From positions 1-30,032 of the forward strand of contig DATGIQ010000213.1 of assembly GCA_035295665.1 (NCBI GenBank): a DNA stretch of 30,032 nt, written 5' to 3'. Positions 1 to 7,517 of this stretch are shown piece after piece. Every line of letters starts with the position of its first letter. Positions within the stretch are counted from its first letter, which is position 1. This DNA comes from DATGIQ01 sp035295665. Its GTDB lineage: Bacteria > Planctomycetota > Planctomycetia > Gemmatales > Gemmataceae. The notes beneath the pieces were generated by a model. It ran no database searches, was not told the origin of the DNA, and saw only the letters and a program-made list of their open reading frames with translations. Made by a program: the position numbers and the translations under genes.

Positions 1-1
1 C

Positions 2-388
2 GCTCTGAATATCACACCGGGATTGGTCGTGAATCAGCGCGTGATTACGCGGAACGTGGCAGAGACACTCCCCTACGTAGCCACGGAGAATCTCTTGATG
101 GCGGCGGTGGCGCACGGTGCGGACCGGCAGGCGGCTCATGAACGTATCCGCGTCCATAGCCGGGCGGTGGCCGACGAGCTAAAAGCGGGCGGAACAAAGA
201 ACGACCTGCTCGATCGGCTCCGTGCCGACCCGATTTTCCGGGGGCTTGCGTGGGAAGAATTGCTGGAGCAACGTCATTACATCGGCCGGGCTTCCGAGCA
301 GGTGGGGGAATTCCTGGAACAGGAGATCGCACCGATCCGCCAGCGCTACCAGTCCTTGCTCAACCAGAAGGCGGAAGTCGAAGTTTGA
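2..388 (+). CDS. purB: Adenylosuccinate lyase, C-terminal part (cut by window edge)
   Basis: Adenylosuccinate lyase cleaves SAICAR and adenylosuccinate to fumarate plus AICAR or AMP in purine synthesis. The reading frame is open from base 2, so only about the last 128 residues are present. The segment NITPGLVVNQRVITRNV, then ATENLLMAAV and then HERIRVHSRAV match the C-terminal helical domain of the bacterial enzyme (known family pattern: NxxV...ATENxLM...GxxRQxxHExIRxHS). The catalytic central domain lies outside the window. The gene converges on frdD with about 32 bp between the stop codons and no obvious terminator hairpin. The family call is firm. The other member of the fumarase/aspartase superfamily to consider is argininosuccinate lyase, but the R(x)HS-type tail favours PurB. 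Confidence 0.88.
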   Translation, partial: ALNITPGLVVNQRVITRNVAETLPYVATENLLMAAVAHGADRQAAHERIRVHSRAVADELKAGGTKNDLLDRLRADPIFRGLAWEELLEQRHYIGRASEQVGEFLEQEIAPIRQRYQSLLNQKAEVEV

Positions 389-420
389 AGCACCGGCTTC
401 AACACGGAAACTTCTGTTGC

Positions 421-762
421 CTACGACCAGATCCGCAGCGCCACCAGCAGCGCCACCACTGTACCGGCAATCGCCGAGCCGTACAAGACGACCGACAAGA
501 TGCCACGCACCCCTTTGAAGCCGAGGTCGATGAGCACATAGAGAATGCGGTGGAAACCGTGGAACAACGACAGTGCGATGAGGATGAACAGGAACGCCCG
601 GACCCACGGATTCTGGAGGAGGTCCCACAGCTCATCCTCGTTGAGCCACCAAAAGTAGCTCAGGATCCCCACGACCACGATGGTAATAGGCATCAAGAAA
701 GCCGACACCACCGCGCCGCCCATGAACGGAATCCACCACAACGGTTCGTTCGATTTGGCCAT
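421..762 (-). CDS. frdD: Fumarate reductase membrane anchor subunit D
   Basis: This is a small hydrophobic anchor of quinol:fumarate reductase (113 residues; the Escherichia coli FrdD has 119). It starts MAKSNEPLWWIPFMGG and has three predicted membrane helices at about residues 15-36, 56-76 and 88-110. The SNEP(L)(W)W N-terminus and the GFHR segment at about residues 69-72 align with the equivalent parts of enteric FrdD (SDEPVFWG and GLHR). With FrdC it holds the FrdAB catalytic dimer on the cytoplasmic face of the inner membrane and forms the quinone site; this four-subunit type normally carries no haem b. It is the last gene of frdABCD, 9 bp after frdC. Assignment rests on both sequence resemblance and operon position. 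Confidence 0.9.
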   Translation of the reverse strand: MAKSNEPLWWIPFMGGAVVSAFLMPITIVVVGILSYFWWLNEDELWDLLQNPWVRAFLFILIALSLFHGFHRILYVLIDLGFKGVRGILSVVLYGSAIAGTVVALLVALRIWS

Positions 763-771
763 TTCGCTTGC

Positions 772-1212
772 TCATTTGAAAACGATGACGCCGACGAAAA
801 TCAGCACCGAGACGACGAGCCAGGCTCCGTAATTGAGGATCGCGATGAGCGTCGGGCTCACCCGTTCTTCGCCGCGCCGAACCACGAGCACCCGGGCCAT
901 GCCGTTGAAGGAGGTCGTGCTGTGGAAAACCACAAAGGCCAGCACAATCAAGTGCACGATAAGGGACGCCCGGCTCCGCAGGACGCTTTCATAGAACGCT
1001 CGGAAATCCGACTTGCTGTGATTGGTGCGGGCCAGCACGAGGATCAAAAAGATTGCGTAGCCGGTCACAAAGAAACTCGTCAGCTCGCGGATCGCATACA
1101 CGACCAGGTGCCGGTTGTGCAAAAACCAGGTCGCGGGCATCGGACGGATGTATTCTTTGGTCTTCATGCGATTCTCGGTATCCTGCGCAGGGGTAGGAAA
1201 CGTTCGCGTCAT
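772..1212 (-). CDS. frdC: Fumarate reductase membrane anchor subunit C
   Basis: This is the second anchor subunit, 146 residues from the chosen start. Resemblance to enteric FrdC begins at residue 16 (MKTKEYIRPMPATWF; E. coli has KPYVRPMTSTWW). Glu43 in the IREL segment corresponds to the Glu29 of E. coli FrdC implicated in quinone reactions, and His97 in VVFHSTTSF aligns with the conserved LLHTKTWF stretch. Three membrane helices are predicted near 37-60, 83-101 and 125-145. The ATG at 1212 is preferred because it overlaps the frdB stop codon in an ATGA arrangement, typical of translational coupling. An internal ATG at 1167 would give a protein closer to the usual length (131 residues). The 15-residue N-terminal extension is the only odd point. 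Confidence 0.9.
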   Translation of the reverse strand: MTRTFPTPAQDTENRMKTKEYIRPMPATWFLHNRHLVVYAIRELTSFFVTGYAIFLILVLARTNHSKSDFRAFYESVLRSRASLIVHLIVLAFVVFHSTTSFNGMARVLVVRRGEERVSPTLIAILNYGAWLVVSVLIFVGVIVFK

Positions 1213-1967
1213 GTCTTTCCCCGCGGCAGTACAAACGATAGCCACCAGTCGATGGCGTTGCTTCCCTTGGCTTCCTGGATGGCGCGGGCGGGGTCGACGT
1301 GCTTTGGACACACCCGGGTACACTCACCGATATAGGTGCACTCCCAGATCCCTTCGCTGCTGGCAATGACCTCGGCGCGCTGGTTCTGCGCTCCGTCCCG
1401 CGAATCCATGTTGTAGCGCTGGGCCAGGGCAATTGCAGCCGGCCCGATGAAGCGGGGCTCCAGGCCATAGACCGGGCACGCCGCATAGCAGAGCATGCAG
1501 TTGATGCACATGCTGTACTGCTTGTAATGGGCGAGCTGTTCGGGGCTTTGCAGGTATTCCCCTTCGGAGACGGGCTTTGGCTCTTTCGGAATCAGCCAGG
1601 TCTTCACTTCCTTGAGCTTGTGCAGAAAATCGTCCAAATTGATCACCAAATCGCGGATGACCGGGAAGTTGGTCAAGGGCTCAACGCGGATTGGCTTGGG
1701 GTAGTAATGTTTGAGGAACGCAGCGCAGGTCAATTTCGGCTCGCCGTTGACCATCATGCCGCAGCTTCCGCACACGCCCATCCGGCACGACCACCGGTAG
1801 CTGAGGGTGCCGTCGATATGGTCCTTGATGTGATTGAGGGCGTCCAGCACAACCCAGTCCTCATGGTACGGCAGCGTGTACGACTGGAAGTGCGGCTGCT
1901 GATCCTGGTCCGGCAGATAGCGGAAAACTTCCAGCGTGATCGTCTTCTGTCCCTGGTTCTCGGTCAT
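1209..1967 (-). CDS. frdB: Fumarate reductase iron-sulfur subunit
   Basis: This subunit carries electrons from quinol to the flavin. In the 252-residue form starting at the ATG at 1967, all cluster ligands are present: the [2Fe-2S] site at Cys61, 66, 69 and 81 (SCRMGVCGSCG); the [4Fe-4S] site at Cys154, 157, 160 and 220; and the [3Fe-4S] site at Cys164, 210 and 216, with the CPKHVDP tail. The spacing is the same as in E. coli FrdB with an offset of six residues. The [3Fe-4S] centre distinguishes it from variants with other cluster content. The in-frame TTG at 2009 would add 14 residues, but family alignment favours 1967. A weak purine-rich AGGAACGAG lies about 15 bases upstream. It follows frdA by 64 bp and overlaps frdC by 4 bp. 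Confidence 0.95.
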   Translation of the reverse strand: MTENQGQKTITLEVFRYLPDQDQQPHFQSYTLPYHEDWVVLDALNHIKDHIDGTLSYRWSCRMGVCGSCGMMVNGEPKLTCAAFLKHYYPKPIRVEPLTNFPVIRDLVINLDDFLHKLKEVKTWLIPKEPKPVSEGEYLQSPEQLAHYKQYSMCINCMLCYAACPVYGLEPRFIGPAAIALAQRYNMDSRDGAQNQRAEVIASSEGIWECTYIGECTRVCPKHVDPARAIQEAKGSNAIDWWLSFVLPRGKT

Positions 1968-2031
1968 TGGTTCGTGGTCTCGTTCCTGGTTGGGAAACTC
2001 GGTACCCAAGACTCGGTACGGCTCCTATTGG

Positions 2032-3792
2032 CTATTTGCTCGCGCCATATACCCGCTCGGCCGGCGGCCAACGCGTAATCACAACATCGAGGTAATCGAT
2101 CCGGGGATCGCTGGCGGTGGAGTAGGCCAGGGAATGTTTCAGATAATTCACATCATCGCGCCGAGGATAATCCGTTCGCTGGTGTGAGCCCCGGGATTCC
2201 TTCCGGGCAAGAGCGCTAAACGCCACGGCCTCGGCAGCGTCAAGCTGAAAGCCCAACTCCAAGGCACTGGTCAGCTCGGTGTTGAAGCTCAAGCTCTTGT
2301 CCGTAATCCCCACGCGCTGATAACGCTCCTTGAGCTGCCGAATCGTCGCGCAGGTTCGTTGCAACGATTCTTCATTGCGATAAATGCCGGCTCCTTCCTC
2401 CATCGTCTTGGTTAGATCGACGCGGATGGCGGCGAGCGTTTCGGTTCCCTGCGTGTGGAACCAGCGCTGGCTAATCTGCCGCTGCTCCTCCTCGGCTTGG
2501 GCGCGGAGGGCGTCGCCATTAAGCTGCGGATGGGCCGCGGCAAACCGAGCCGCACTCCTGGCGGCCCGAGCACCGAACACGAGTAGTTCCGTCAGCGAAT
2601 TGGAGCCCAACCGGTTGGCACCGTTGATGCTGACACAAGCACACTCGCCGGCAGCAAACAATCCCGGCACGATGGTCGCTCCATCCCGATCTGTGCTGAC
2701 GCCGCCCATCATGTAATGGACCACCGGTCGAACCGGGATCGGCTGGTATACAGGATCGATGCCGGCATAATTCTTGGCCAATTCCCGGACAAAGGGAATC
2801 TTCTTGTTGATCTTCTTTTCTCCCAGGTGGCGGACATCGAGATGGACGACGTCGCCATAGTGCCCGGGAATGGTCCGACCTTTTTCGCGTTCCTTGATGA
2901 ACGCCTGGGACAGCCGATCCCGCGGGCCCAGCTCCATGGTCGATTTCTGCGGATGCTTGGGGTCGTGAACATCGAGCGGCTTGCCCAGGTTGTAATCTTG
3001 GAGATACCGGTAGCCATCCTTGTTCACGAGAATGCCGCCTTCGCCGCGGGCTGCTTCCGTGATCAAGATCCCCGTTCCCGGCAAACCGGTCGGGTGATAC
3101 TGGACAAATTCCATGTCCTTGAGCGGTGCCCCGACTCGGTAGGCCAAGGCCATGCCGTCGCCGGTCTTGATGGCTGCGTTGGTGGTGAACGGGAAGATCC
3201 GACCGCCGCCGCCGGTGCAGAGGATCACTGCCTTGCCGGCAATGGCCCGCACTTGGCCGGTGCGCAACTCCAAAGCTGCCACGCCTTGTATCCGGCCATC
3301 CTCAGCCAGGAGTCGGGTCACAAAGAATTCGTCATAGCGGGTAACGTTGTTGTATTTCTGCAAGGTCTGAAAGAGGGCGTGGAGCATGTGGAAGCCGGTC
3401 TTGTCGGCAGCAAACCACGTCCGTTCGATTTTCATACCGCCAAATGGGCGCACGGCCACATGCCCATCGGGCTCGCGGCTCCACGGACAGCCCCAGTGTT
3501 CGAGCTGGATCATCTCAGCGGGGGCTTCTTTGACGAAGATCTCGACGGCATCTTGATCGGCCAGCCAATCCGATCCCGTGATGGTATCCTTGGCGTGGTC
3601 GTCAAGGCTATCGTTGGGCTTGATGACCGCAGCAGCCCCCCCCTCGGCGGAGACGGTGTGGCTGCGCATGGGGTAGACCTTGGAAATGACGCCGACGCTC
3701 AAGCGAGGATCTTCCTCACCAATGGCGATGGCCGCCCGCAGCCCCGCTCCGCCGCCACCGACGATGAGGATATCATGACTCAACAGCTCCAT
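2032..3792 (-). CDS. frdA: Fumarate reductase flavoprotein subunit
   Basis: This is the catalytic subunit with covalent FAD, reducing fumarate to succinate (or the reverse). It is 586 residues from the ATG at 3792, which has a good GGAGG 11 bases upstream; a GTG at 3858 would add 22 residues that resemble nothing. The Rossmann GGGGAGL motif is at residues 12-18. The FAD-attaching His45 lies in RSHTVSAEGG. Substrate-site residues His233 (YHPTGLPG), Glu246, Arg249, Arg291 and His359 fall in the same contexts as the E. coli FrdA active-site residues. The C-terminus keeps ARKESRG(S)HQR and ends near PPAERVYG. Together with the FrdC/D anchors this is an enteric-type four-subunit quinol:fumarate reductase rather than the three-gene succinate dehydrogenase. 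Direction in vivo cannot be told from sequence. Confidence 0.96.
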   Translation of the reverse strand: MELLSHDILIVGGGGAGLRAAIAIGEEDPRLSVGVISKVYPMRSHTVSAEGGAAAVIKPNDSLDDHAKDTITGSDWLADQDAVEIFVKEAPAEMIQLEHWGCPWSREPDGHVAVRPFGGMKIERTWFAADKTGFHMLHALFQTLQKYNNVTRYDEFFVTRLLAEDGRIQGVAALELRTGQVRAIAGKAVILCTGGGGRIFPFTTNAAIKTGDGMALAYRVGAPLKDMEFVQYHPTGLPGTGILITEAARGEGGILVNKDGYRYLQDYNLGKPLDVHDPKHPQKSTMELGPRDRLSQAFIKEREKGRTIPGHYGDVVHLDVRHLGEKKINKKIPFVRELAKNYAGIDPVYQPIPVRPVVHYMMGGVSTDRDGATIVPGLFAAGECACVSINGANRLGSNSLTELLVFGARAARSAARFAAAHPQLNGDALRAQAEEEQRQISQRWFHTQGTETLAAIRVDLTKTMEEGAGIYRNEESLQRTCATIRQLKERYQRVGITDKSLSFNTELTSALELGFQLDAAEAVAFSALARKESRGSHQRTDYPRRDDVNYLKHSLAYSTASDPRIDYLDVVITRWPPAERVYGASK

Positions 3793-3873
3793 AAAACCGT
3801 CATCCTCCAGCCCGTCCGCCGTTGCTAACCGCGCTTGTGAAGAAGGTGTCTGATACACAGTCCGGTTCGTGCT

Positions 3874-3956
3874 GTCACTCTAGCGGCGGTTCGCAGAACC
3901 GCGCGCTAATCTGCCCCGCGCGGTTCTGCGAACCGCCGCTAAACGATAACGGACAC
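3874..3956. repeat. 83-bp palindromic repeat, copy 1 (upstream of frdA)
   Basis: A perfect inverted repeat with 25-bp arms (3881-3905 and 3917-3941) and an 11-nt loop. The core is GCGGTTCGCAGAACCGCGCG and its complement. Read on the minus strand it aligns without gaps to 27503-27585, with about 65 of 83 positions identical including the flanking GTGTCCG end, so it is a dispersed element and not a local accident. It lies 82 bp upstream of the frdA start. No T-tract follows either arm, which argues against a simple terminator. It may be a REP/MITE-like mobile palindrome. Confidence 0.85.
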
Positions 3957-4034
3957 CCTGAGCCGAACCGTATCTAAGGGCGTTGTACGAACAGGCGAGC
4001 GGTTGGCCAGATCTAGACGGCGTCGTTCTCTCGA

Positions 4035-4121
4035 TCAGCGGCGTTTGCGCTTCTTGGGGGCGTGGCTCTGGTAGGCTTTGCGGCGGCGCTTGGCTGCGGT
4101 CCGCAGTTCTTTTCGTCGCAT
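4035..4121 (-). CDS. Very small, strongly basic protein (28 residues)
   Basis: I do not recognise this gene. The frame starts MRRKELRTAAKRRRKAYQS and ends HAPKKRKRR, with 14 Lys/Arg in 28 residues and one acidic residue. What supports it is a GAGGAG ribosome binding site seven bases before the ATG, among the best in the window, and an ordered sequence with few hydrophobic residues. A TATAAC hexamer at 4193-4188 on the same strand could be a -10 box with a leader of about 60 nt, but no clear -35 was found. Composition suggests an RNA-binding or ribosome-associated peptide, comparable in size and charge to the smallest ribosomal proteins; that is inference. It lies between the threonine dehydratase gene and the frd operon, all on the minus strand. 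Confidence 0.55.
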   Translation of the reverse strand: MRRKELRTAAKRRRKAYQSHAPKKRKRR

Positions 4122-4255
4122 GGTTCGGCTCCTCGTTTTTAAGGTTGTGGGCCGGGTTCGGAAGAGAAAGCCCAGCTTCTATGTGATGTTATATGGATCG
4201 CGAACATCCGAGGGCTTCGAGGCTGCGTGCCACTCCGATGAACGATGTCGCTCGC

Positions 4256-5212
4256 CTACCACGGAAGCTGATCGAGGTTGGCGTTTCCGCCGCTGAGTAC
4301 GATGCCGACGCGCTGCATGCCCGCCAACCCGCGGAACTCCTCGGTCAAGACTGCGGCCACGGCCACCGCGGCACTCGGCTCGATCAAGAGCTTGGCGCGC
4401 TCCCACATCAAGCGCATGGCCTGGACAATTTCTTCCTCCGCCACCGTGATGATGCACTCGACGTGATCTCGGATGATCGGCCAGGTGAGTTCGCCCAGGC
4501 TGGTTAACAGGCCGTCGGCGATGGTCCGCGGCCCGGTCTGTGGAACGAGTTTCCCCGCGGCCTTCGATCGGGCGGCGTCATCAGCTCCGCGCGGCTCAGC
4601 GGCGAAGATCCGTAGCGCGGGATTGAGTCCCTTGGCGGCCACGGCGATGCCTGCCACCAGGCCGCCGCCCCCGACCGGCGCGATTACGGCATCGATGTCC
4701 GTTGCCTGGTGAAGCAGTTCCAGAGCCACGGTCCCCTGGCCCGCGATGATATCCGGGTGATCATACGGAGGAATCAGGGTGCCTCCCGTTTCCGCCAGCA
4801 CCGCCTGGGCGGTCGCTTCTCGTGCCGCCAGCGTTGGCTGACATTCAATCACCCGGCCACCGTACCCTTCGACCGCACGCCGCTTTACCGGCGATGCGTT
4901 GCTGGGCATAACGATGTGAGCCGGGATGCTGCGCAGCCGGGCCGCCAGGGCCAGGGCCTGGGCGTGGTTTCCCGAGCTATGCGTGACCACGCCCCGGGCG
5001 GCAACGTCCGCCGGTAACTTGGCCACCGCGTTGCAGGCTCCCCGAAATTTGAACGCACCAACCTTCTGGAAGTTTTCACACTTGAAAAAGAGCGAACGGT
5101 TCGCCAAATCGTCAATCGTGGCACAGGTCATCACAGGGGTGCGGTGCGCCCGGCCGGCCAGGCGCTCCACCGCGGCCCGAACACTTTCGAGATCGGCGGC
5201 ATACGTAGTCAT
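4256..5212 (-). CDS. PLP-dependent threonine/serine dehydratase (serine racemase type)
   Basis: A fold-type II PLP enzyme of 318 residues. Lys55 in GAFKFRG is the Schiff-base lysine, SSGNHAQ (79-85) binds the substrate carboxylate, GGGGL (181-185) binds the cofactor phosphate and SGGN (307-310) faces the pyridine nitrogen. Glu206, Ala210 and Asp212 in EPRGADDA match the divalent-metal site of serine racemase and threo-3-hydroxyaspartate dehydratase. There is no C-terminal ACT regulatory domain, so it is not the long biosynthetic IlvA. The likely reaction is deamination of threonine or serine to a 2-oxo acid and ammonia, possibly with serine racemase activity; sequence alone does not separate these. 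It stands alone, with 470 bp of apparently empty DNA upstream and the small basic ORF downstream. Confidence 0.88.
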   Translation of the reverse strand: MTTYAADLESVRAAVERLAGRAHRTPVMTCATIDDLANRSLFFKCENFQKVGAFKFRGACNAVAKLPADVAARGVVTHSSGNHAQALALAARLRSIPAHIVMPSNASPVKRRAVEGYGGRVIECQPTLAAREATAQAVLAETGGTLIPPYDHPDIIAGQGTVALELLHQATDIDAVIAPVGGGGLVAGIAVAAKGLNPALRIFAAEPRGADDAARSKAAGKLVPQTGPRTIADGLLTSLGELTWPIIRDHVECIITVAEEEIVQAMRLMWERAKLLIEPSAAVAVAAVLTEEFRGLAGMQRVGIVLSGGNANLDQLPW

Positions 5213-5684
5213 GGGGTCACTGTATTGTCCTGCCGCGGCGAATTCCAGAGGCTTGATCCTTCTACCACCGAGGAGGAACCAGCCCCCAGAGAGCTTGCCC
5301 TCCGGTGTGGCAGTGGCACGGATGCTGCCGCTACCCCGAATGCAAGAGTTAAAGCGCTTCCTTTGGCAGGTCGCGGATCATTTGCGTTTGGGAAGGCGCG
5401 AACCAACCTGCGGTTCCTGGTGCCGCCTCAAGTCCCATTCTCCTACGTTTCCGGAATTCCATGCGGTCGATGCATGCACAGCCTATGGTGCGGTCTGCGA
5501 TGCGCATCGCGTGGTCCGGTCTCTCTGGAGTGCGGCTGTCGGGGCGTGGATGCTCGAATCGAGAGGCGGCAGTGACGCCTGCTGATGCGCCAGCGGATAG
5601 AACTCGTGGATCCTGGCTTACTGGAACTCTTTGCCGTGGTGGCGGGTCGGGGATCCGGCGACCAGGGGCGGGGAGAAGGAGCGT
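5213..5684. other. 472-bp stretch with no convincing gene
   Basis: Several overlapping open frames cross this stretch on both strands, but none has a ribosome binding site, a recognisable domain or plausible residue composition (they are rich in Arg, Ser, Pro and Cys, as antisense frames in G+C-rich DNA are). It separates the dehydratase start (5212) from the end of the tandem PilZ gene (5685). It probably holds the dehydratase promoter and the end of the upstream transcript. No hairpin with a T-tract was seen. Confidence 0.5.
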
Positions 5685-6464
5685 CTAGCTGAAGTAAAAA
5701 AGGATCTCCGAAGGCGGTTGATGCAGGAATTGGGTGGCGACAAGCCATTTAGATTGCTGCGGCGTGCACGATTTTACCCGTACTTCCACCGACGGCACCC
5801 GCGCCGGAGTCCGGGTGCTGCGCACCCGCAGAATCGTGCCTCGTCCAAATGGGTGCCGTGTCAGCAGTTTCAAGCCGCCCAGGGATGTATCGATCGCCGC
5901 CGCCTCATGCATCTTTTCCCCGGCCGTGCCGTACGAAATCGTGATCGGTACACTCACCTTGCGGCGCGGAAAGAGACGGCGTTCGTTCACGCTTCCCTGA
6001 AGAAAGGGATCGTGAGTTTCCGATGGCGCACCTCGATCTGACGCGGCGGGGGGCTGTGGCGAGGATTTAGAAGTCGATTCCAGACACTTACCGCCCGGCA
6101 ACAACGCCCGCAGTTCTTCCTCGCCCAAGGGGATGGCAAACGTACAGCCGACCTGCCAGCCGTTCGGGCCGCGCTCGCCGACTCGGACTACTCGAACCAG
6201 CAAAGGCTGCGAAAACCGATTGGCCGTTGCCTCCAGCAGTACGCAGAGAATGGCGCCCCGCTGGACGGGGGTTTCCAGGCGTAGGCCAAGCCCCTTCGCC
6301 GAAATATTCACAATCTTGGCTGGACGCCAGTTTCCATCCTTGCGGGATTCGAGCGGCTGAAAGGAGATTGCCGAGTCACAAGGATAGCGGACCCAGGCGC
6401 GGCCTTCGGCGCCTGGAGAACGTTTCTTGGACTTTAACGATGAGGGAACGATTCGATCGGGCAT
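5685..6464 (-). CDS. Tandem PilZ-domain protein
   Basis: This protein has two PilZ domains, the usual receptor for cyclic di-GMP, in 259 residues. Domain 1 has Arg22-AWV-Arg26 followed by Asn53-I-Ser55-AK-Gly58; domain 2 has Arg163-LFP-Arg167 followed by Asp192-T-Ser194-LG-Gly197. These are the RxxxR and (D/N)xSxxG ligand motifs, both complete. A linker of about 40 residues rich in Ser/Pro (about 125-160) joins them. Domain 1 also has the GWQVGCTF strand shared with its neighbours; domain 2 lacks this and has KWLVATQF instead. No membrane segment or output domain is visible, so it should act through a partner. It is last in a run of three PilZ genes, 39 bp after the previous one. Confidence 0.87.
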   Translation of the reverse strand: MPDRIVPSSLKSKKRSPGAEGRAWVRYPCDSAISFQPLESRKDGNWRPAKIVNISAKGLGLRLETPVQRGAILCVLLEATANRFSQPLLVRVVRVGERGPNGWQVGCTFAIPLGEEELRALLPGGKCLESTSKSSPQPPAASDRGAPSETHDPFLQGSVNERRLFPRRKVSVPITISYGTAGEKMHEAAAIDTSLGGLKLLTRHPFGRGTILRVRSTRTPARVPSVEVRVKSCTPQQSKWLVATQFLHQPPSEILFYFS

Positions 6465-6503
6465 GCCAAACTCTTTCTGCCAAGGGCGATCCGCGCCGGT
6501 GCA

Positions 6504-6920
6504 TCACAGGACATCCAAGCCGTCCAAAACGTCCGGGGATGGTGAGGCCGGCAGCAAATGAGCAATCGCTTCGGATTGTCCGTCCGACAGCGACGTAAAC
6601 TCGCAGCCGAGCAGCCAACCGCCGCCGTCCCGCTTGCTCGTGCGGACGACGCGGACTTGTAGCGGCTGGAACGATTCCTGCCCCGCTAACGGCTCGATCA
6701 CCAAGAGGGTGCCCAGCTCGAATGGCCGGCGAATCACCAGAGCAATGCCGCCCGTCGAAATATCTTGAATTTTGCCCCACCACCAAAAGTCTTCCGGCCG
6801 GGCCGATTTCGTCTGACATAACGATTTCAGCGTGCAGGAATGGCGGACGGCGACGCGCCGGTTGGGTGTCGGGGACTGGTGCGGCGGGATAGCTGCCGAT
6901 GAATCGGTTTGATCGGACAT
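6504..6920 (-). CDS. Single PilZ-domain protein
   Basis: A 138-residue protein, essentially one PilZ domain with a short polar N-terminus. Arg22-VAV-Arg26 and Asp53-I-Ser55-TG-Gly58 form the complete c-di-GMP motif, and GGWLLGCEF marks the last strands shared with the neighbouring PilZ proteins. The WWW stretch at 46-48 before the second motif is unusual. An AGGA sits nine bases before the ATG at 6920. It lies between the other two PilZ genes, in the same direction, with gaps of 104 and 39 bp. The likely role is a c-di-GMP-controlled adaptor; the partner cannot be read from the sequence. Confidence 0.87.
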   Translation of the reverse strand: MSDQTDSSAAIPPHQSPTPNRRVAVRHSCTLKSLCQTKSARPEDFWWWGKIQDISTGGIALVIRRPFELGTLLVIEPLAGQESFQPLQVRVVRTSKRDGGGWLLGCEFTSLSDGQSEAIAHLLPASPSPDVLDGLDVL

Positions 6921-7024
6921 GAGAAAATCCTGTCACGGTTCCGTGCGGTTAGTTCTCAACATGGGAATGGATGGGGTTAAAGGCTCCCTGCAAAGCGGGC
7001 ATTTGTCCGGCCCAGGGTTCTCCT

Positions 7025-7432
7025 TCATTCGTTGCCCCGCGCGATCCGTTCAACCAGGACCGCCGTCGTCGCGGCCAGACATTTCAGCTCCTCCTCGCTG
7101 AGCCGTTTCAGGAATCGGCAGCCGGCAATCCAGACACCGCCTTCCGTGATAGCGTGTTGGATACGGCCGTACAGCTTGGCACGCAGGCCGTCGATCGGCC
7201 GGACCAGCTCGACGGCAATGATTTCCCCTTGGGTGAACGGGCGGCAGGCGACCAGGCTAATGCCGCCGCTAGAGACATTGCAGATCGTTCCGGGCCAGCG
7301 ACTACTGTCGCCTTGCAAGACGGTGTAGCAAGAAACCGTCCAGCTGCATGGGTGGCGCTCAAACGACCGGCGTTCAGCGCCTCCGTCATCCGGGAGTGAT
7401 TCTTCAACACAGGGAGTATTCTGTTCTTGCAT
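7025..7432 (-). CDS. Single PilZ-domain protein
   Basis: A 135-residue protein with a single PilZ domain: Arg22-SFE-Arg26, Asn52-V-Ser54-SG-Gly57 and the GVWIAGCRF strand near residues 95-103. The ATG at 7432 is preferred over the TTG at 7471, because the three single-domain PilZ proteins in the window then share nearly the same N-terminal length before RxxxR. It is the first of the three consecutive PilZ genes and begins 85 bp after the FG-GAP gene ends, so it could share its transcript. The resemblance among the cluster members suggests local duplication, although the N-terminal tails differ completely. Confidence 0.86.
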   Translation of the reverse strand: MQEQNTPCVEESLPDDGGAERRSFERHPCSWTVSCYTVLQGDSSRWPGTICNVSSGGISLVACRPFTQGEIIAVELVRPIDGLRAKLYGRIQHAITEGGVWIAGCRFLKRLSEEELKCLAATTAVLVERIARGNE

Positions 7433-7517
7433 GACTGCCCCAGTGCATGAGGTTCGGTAGACTCGCCTCAAGCCTAAGTCACATTGCGGGCGCAGTCAAA
7501 ATCTTCGGTAGGCTGGC

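Noticed and set aside
250..1335. A 361-codon plus-strand open frame opposite frdD and frdC
   Set aside because: It is rich in His, Asp, Glu, Gln and Arg, as expected of the complement of hydrophobic membrane protein genes.
2716..3828. A 370-codon plus-strand open frame opposite frdA
   Set aside because: It mirrors the codon structure of frdA and resembles no protein family.
3983..4186. A 67-codon plus-strand frame over the small basic ORF
   Set aside because: It has no ribosome binding site and is antisense to the better-supported 28-residue gene.
4926..5585. A 219-codon plus-strand open frame running from inside the dehydratase gene into the empty stretch
   Set aside because: Its first half is the antisense of a firm gene, and the rest has no ribosome binding site, no domain and a composition rich in Arg, Ser and Cys.
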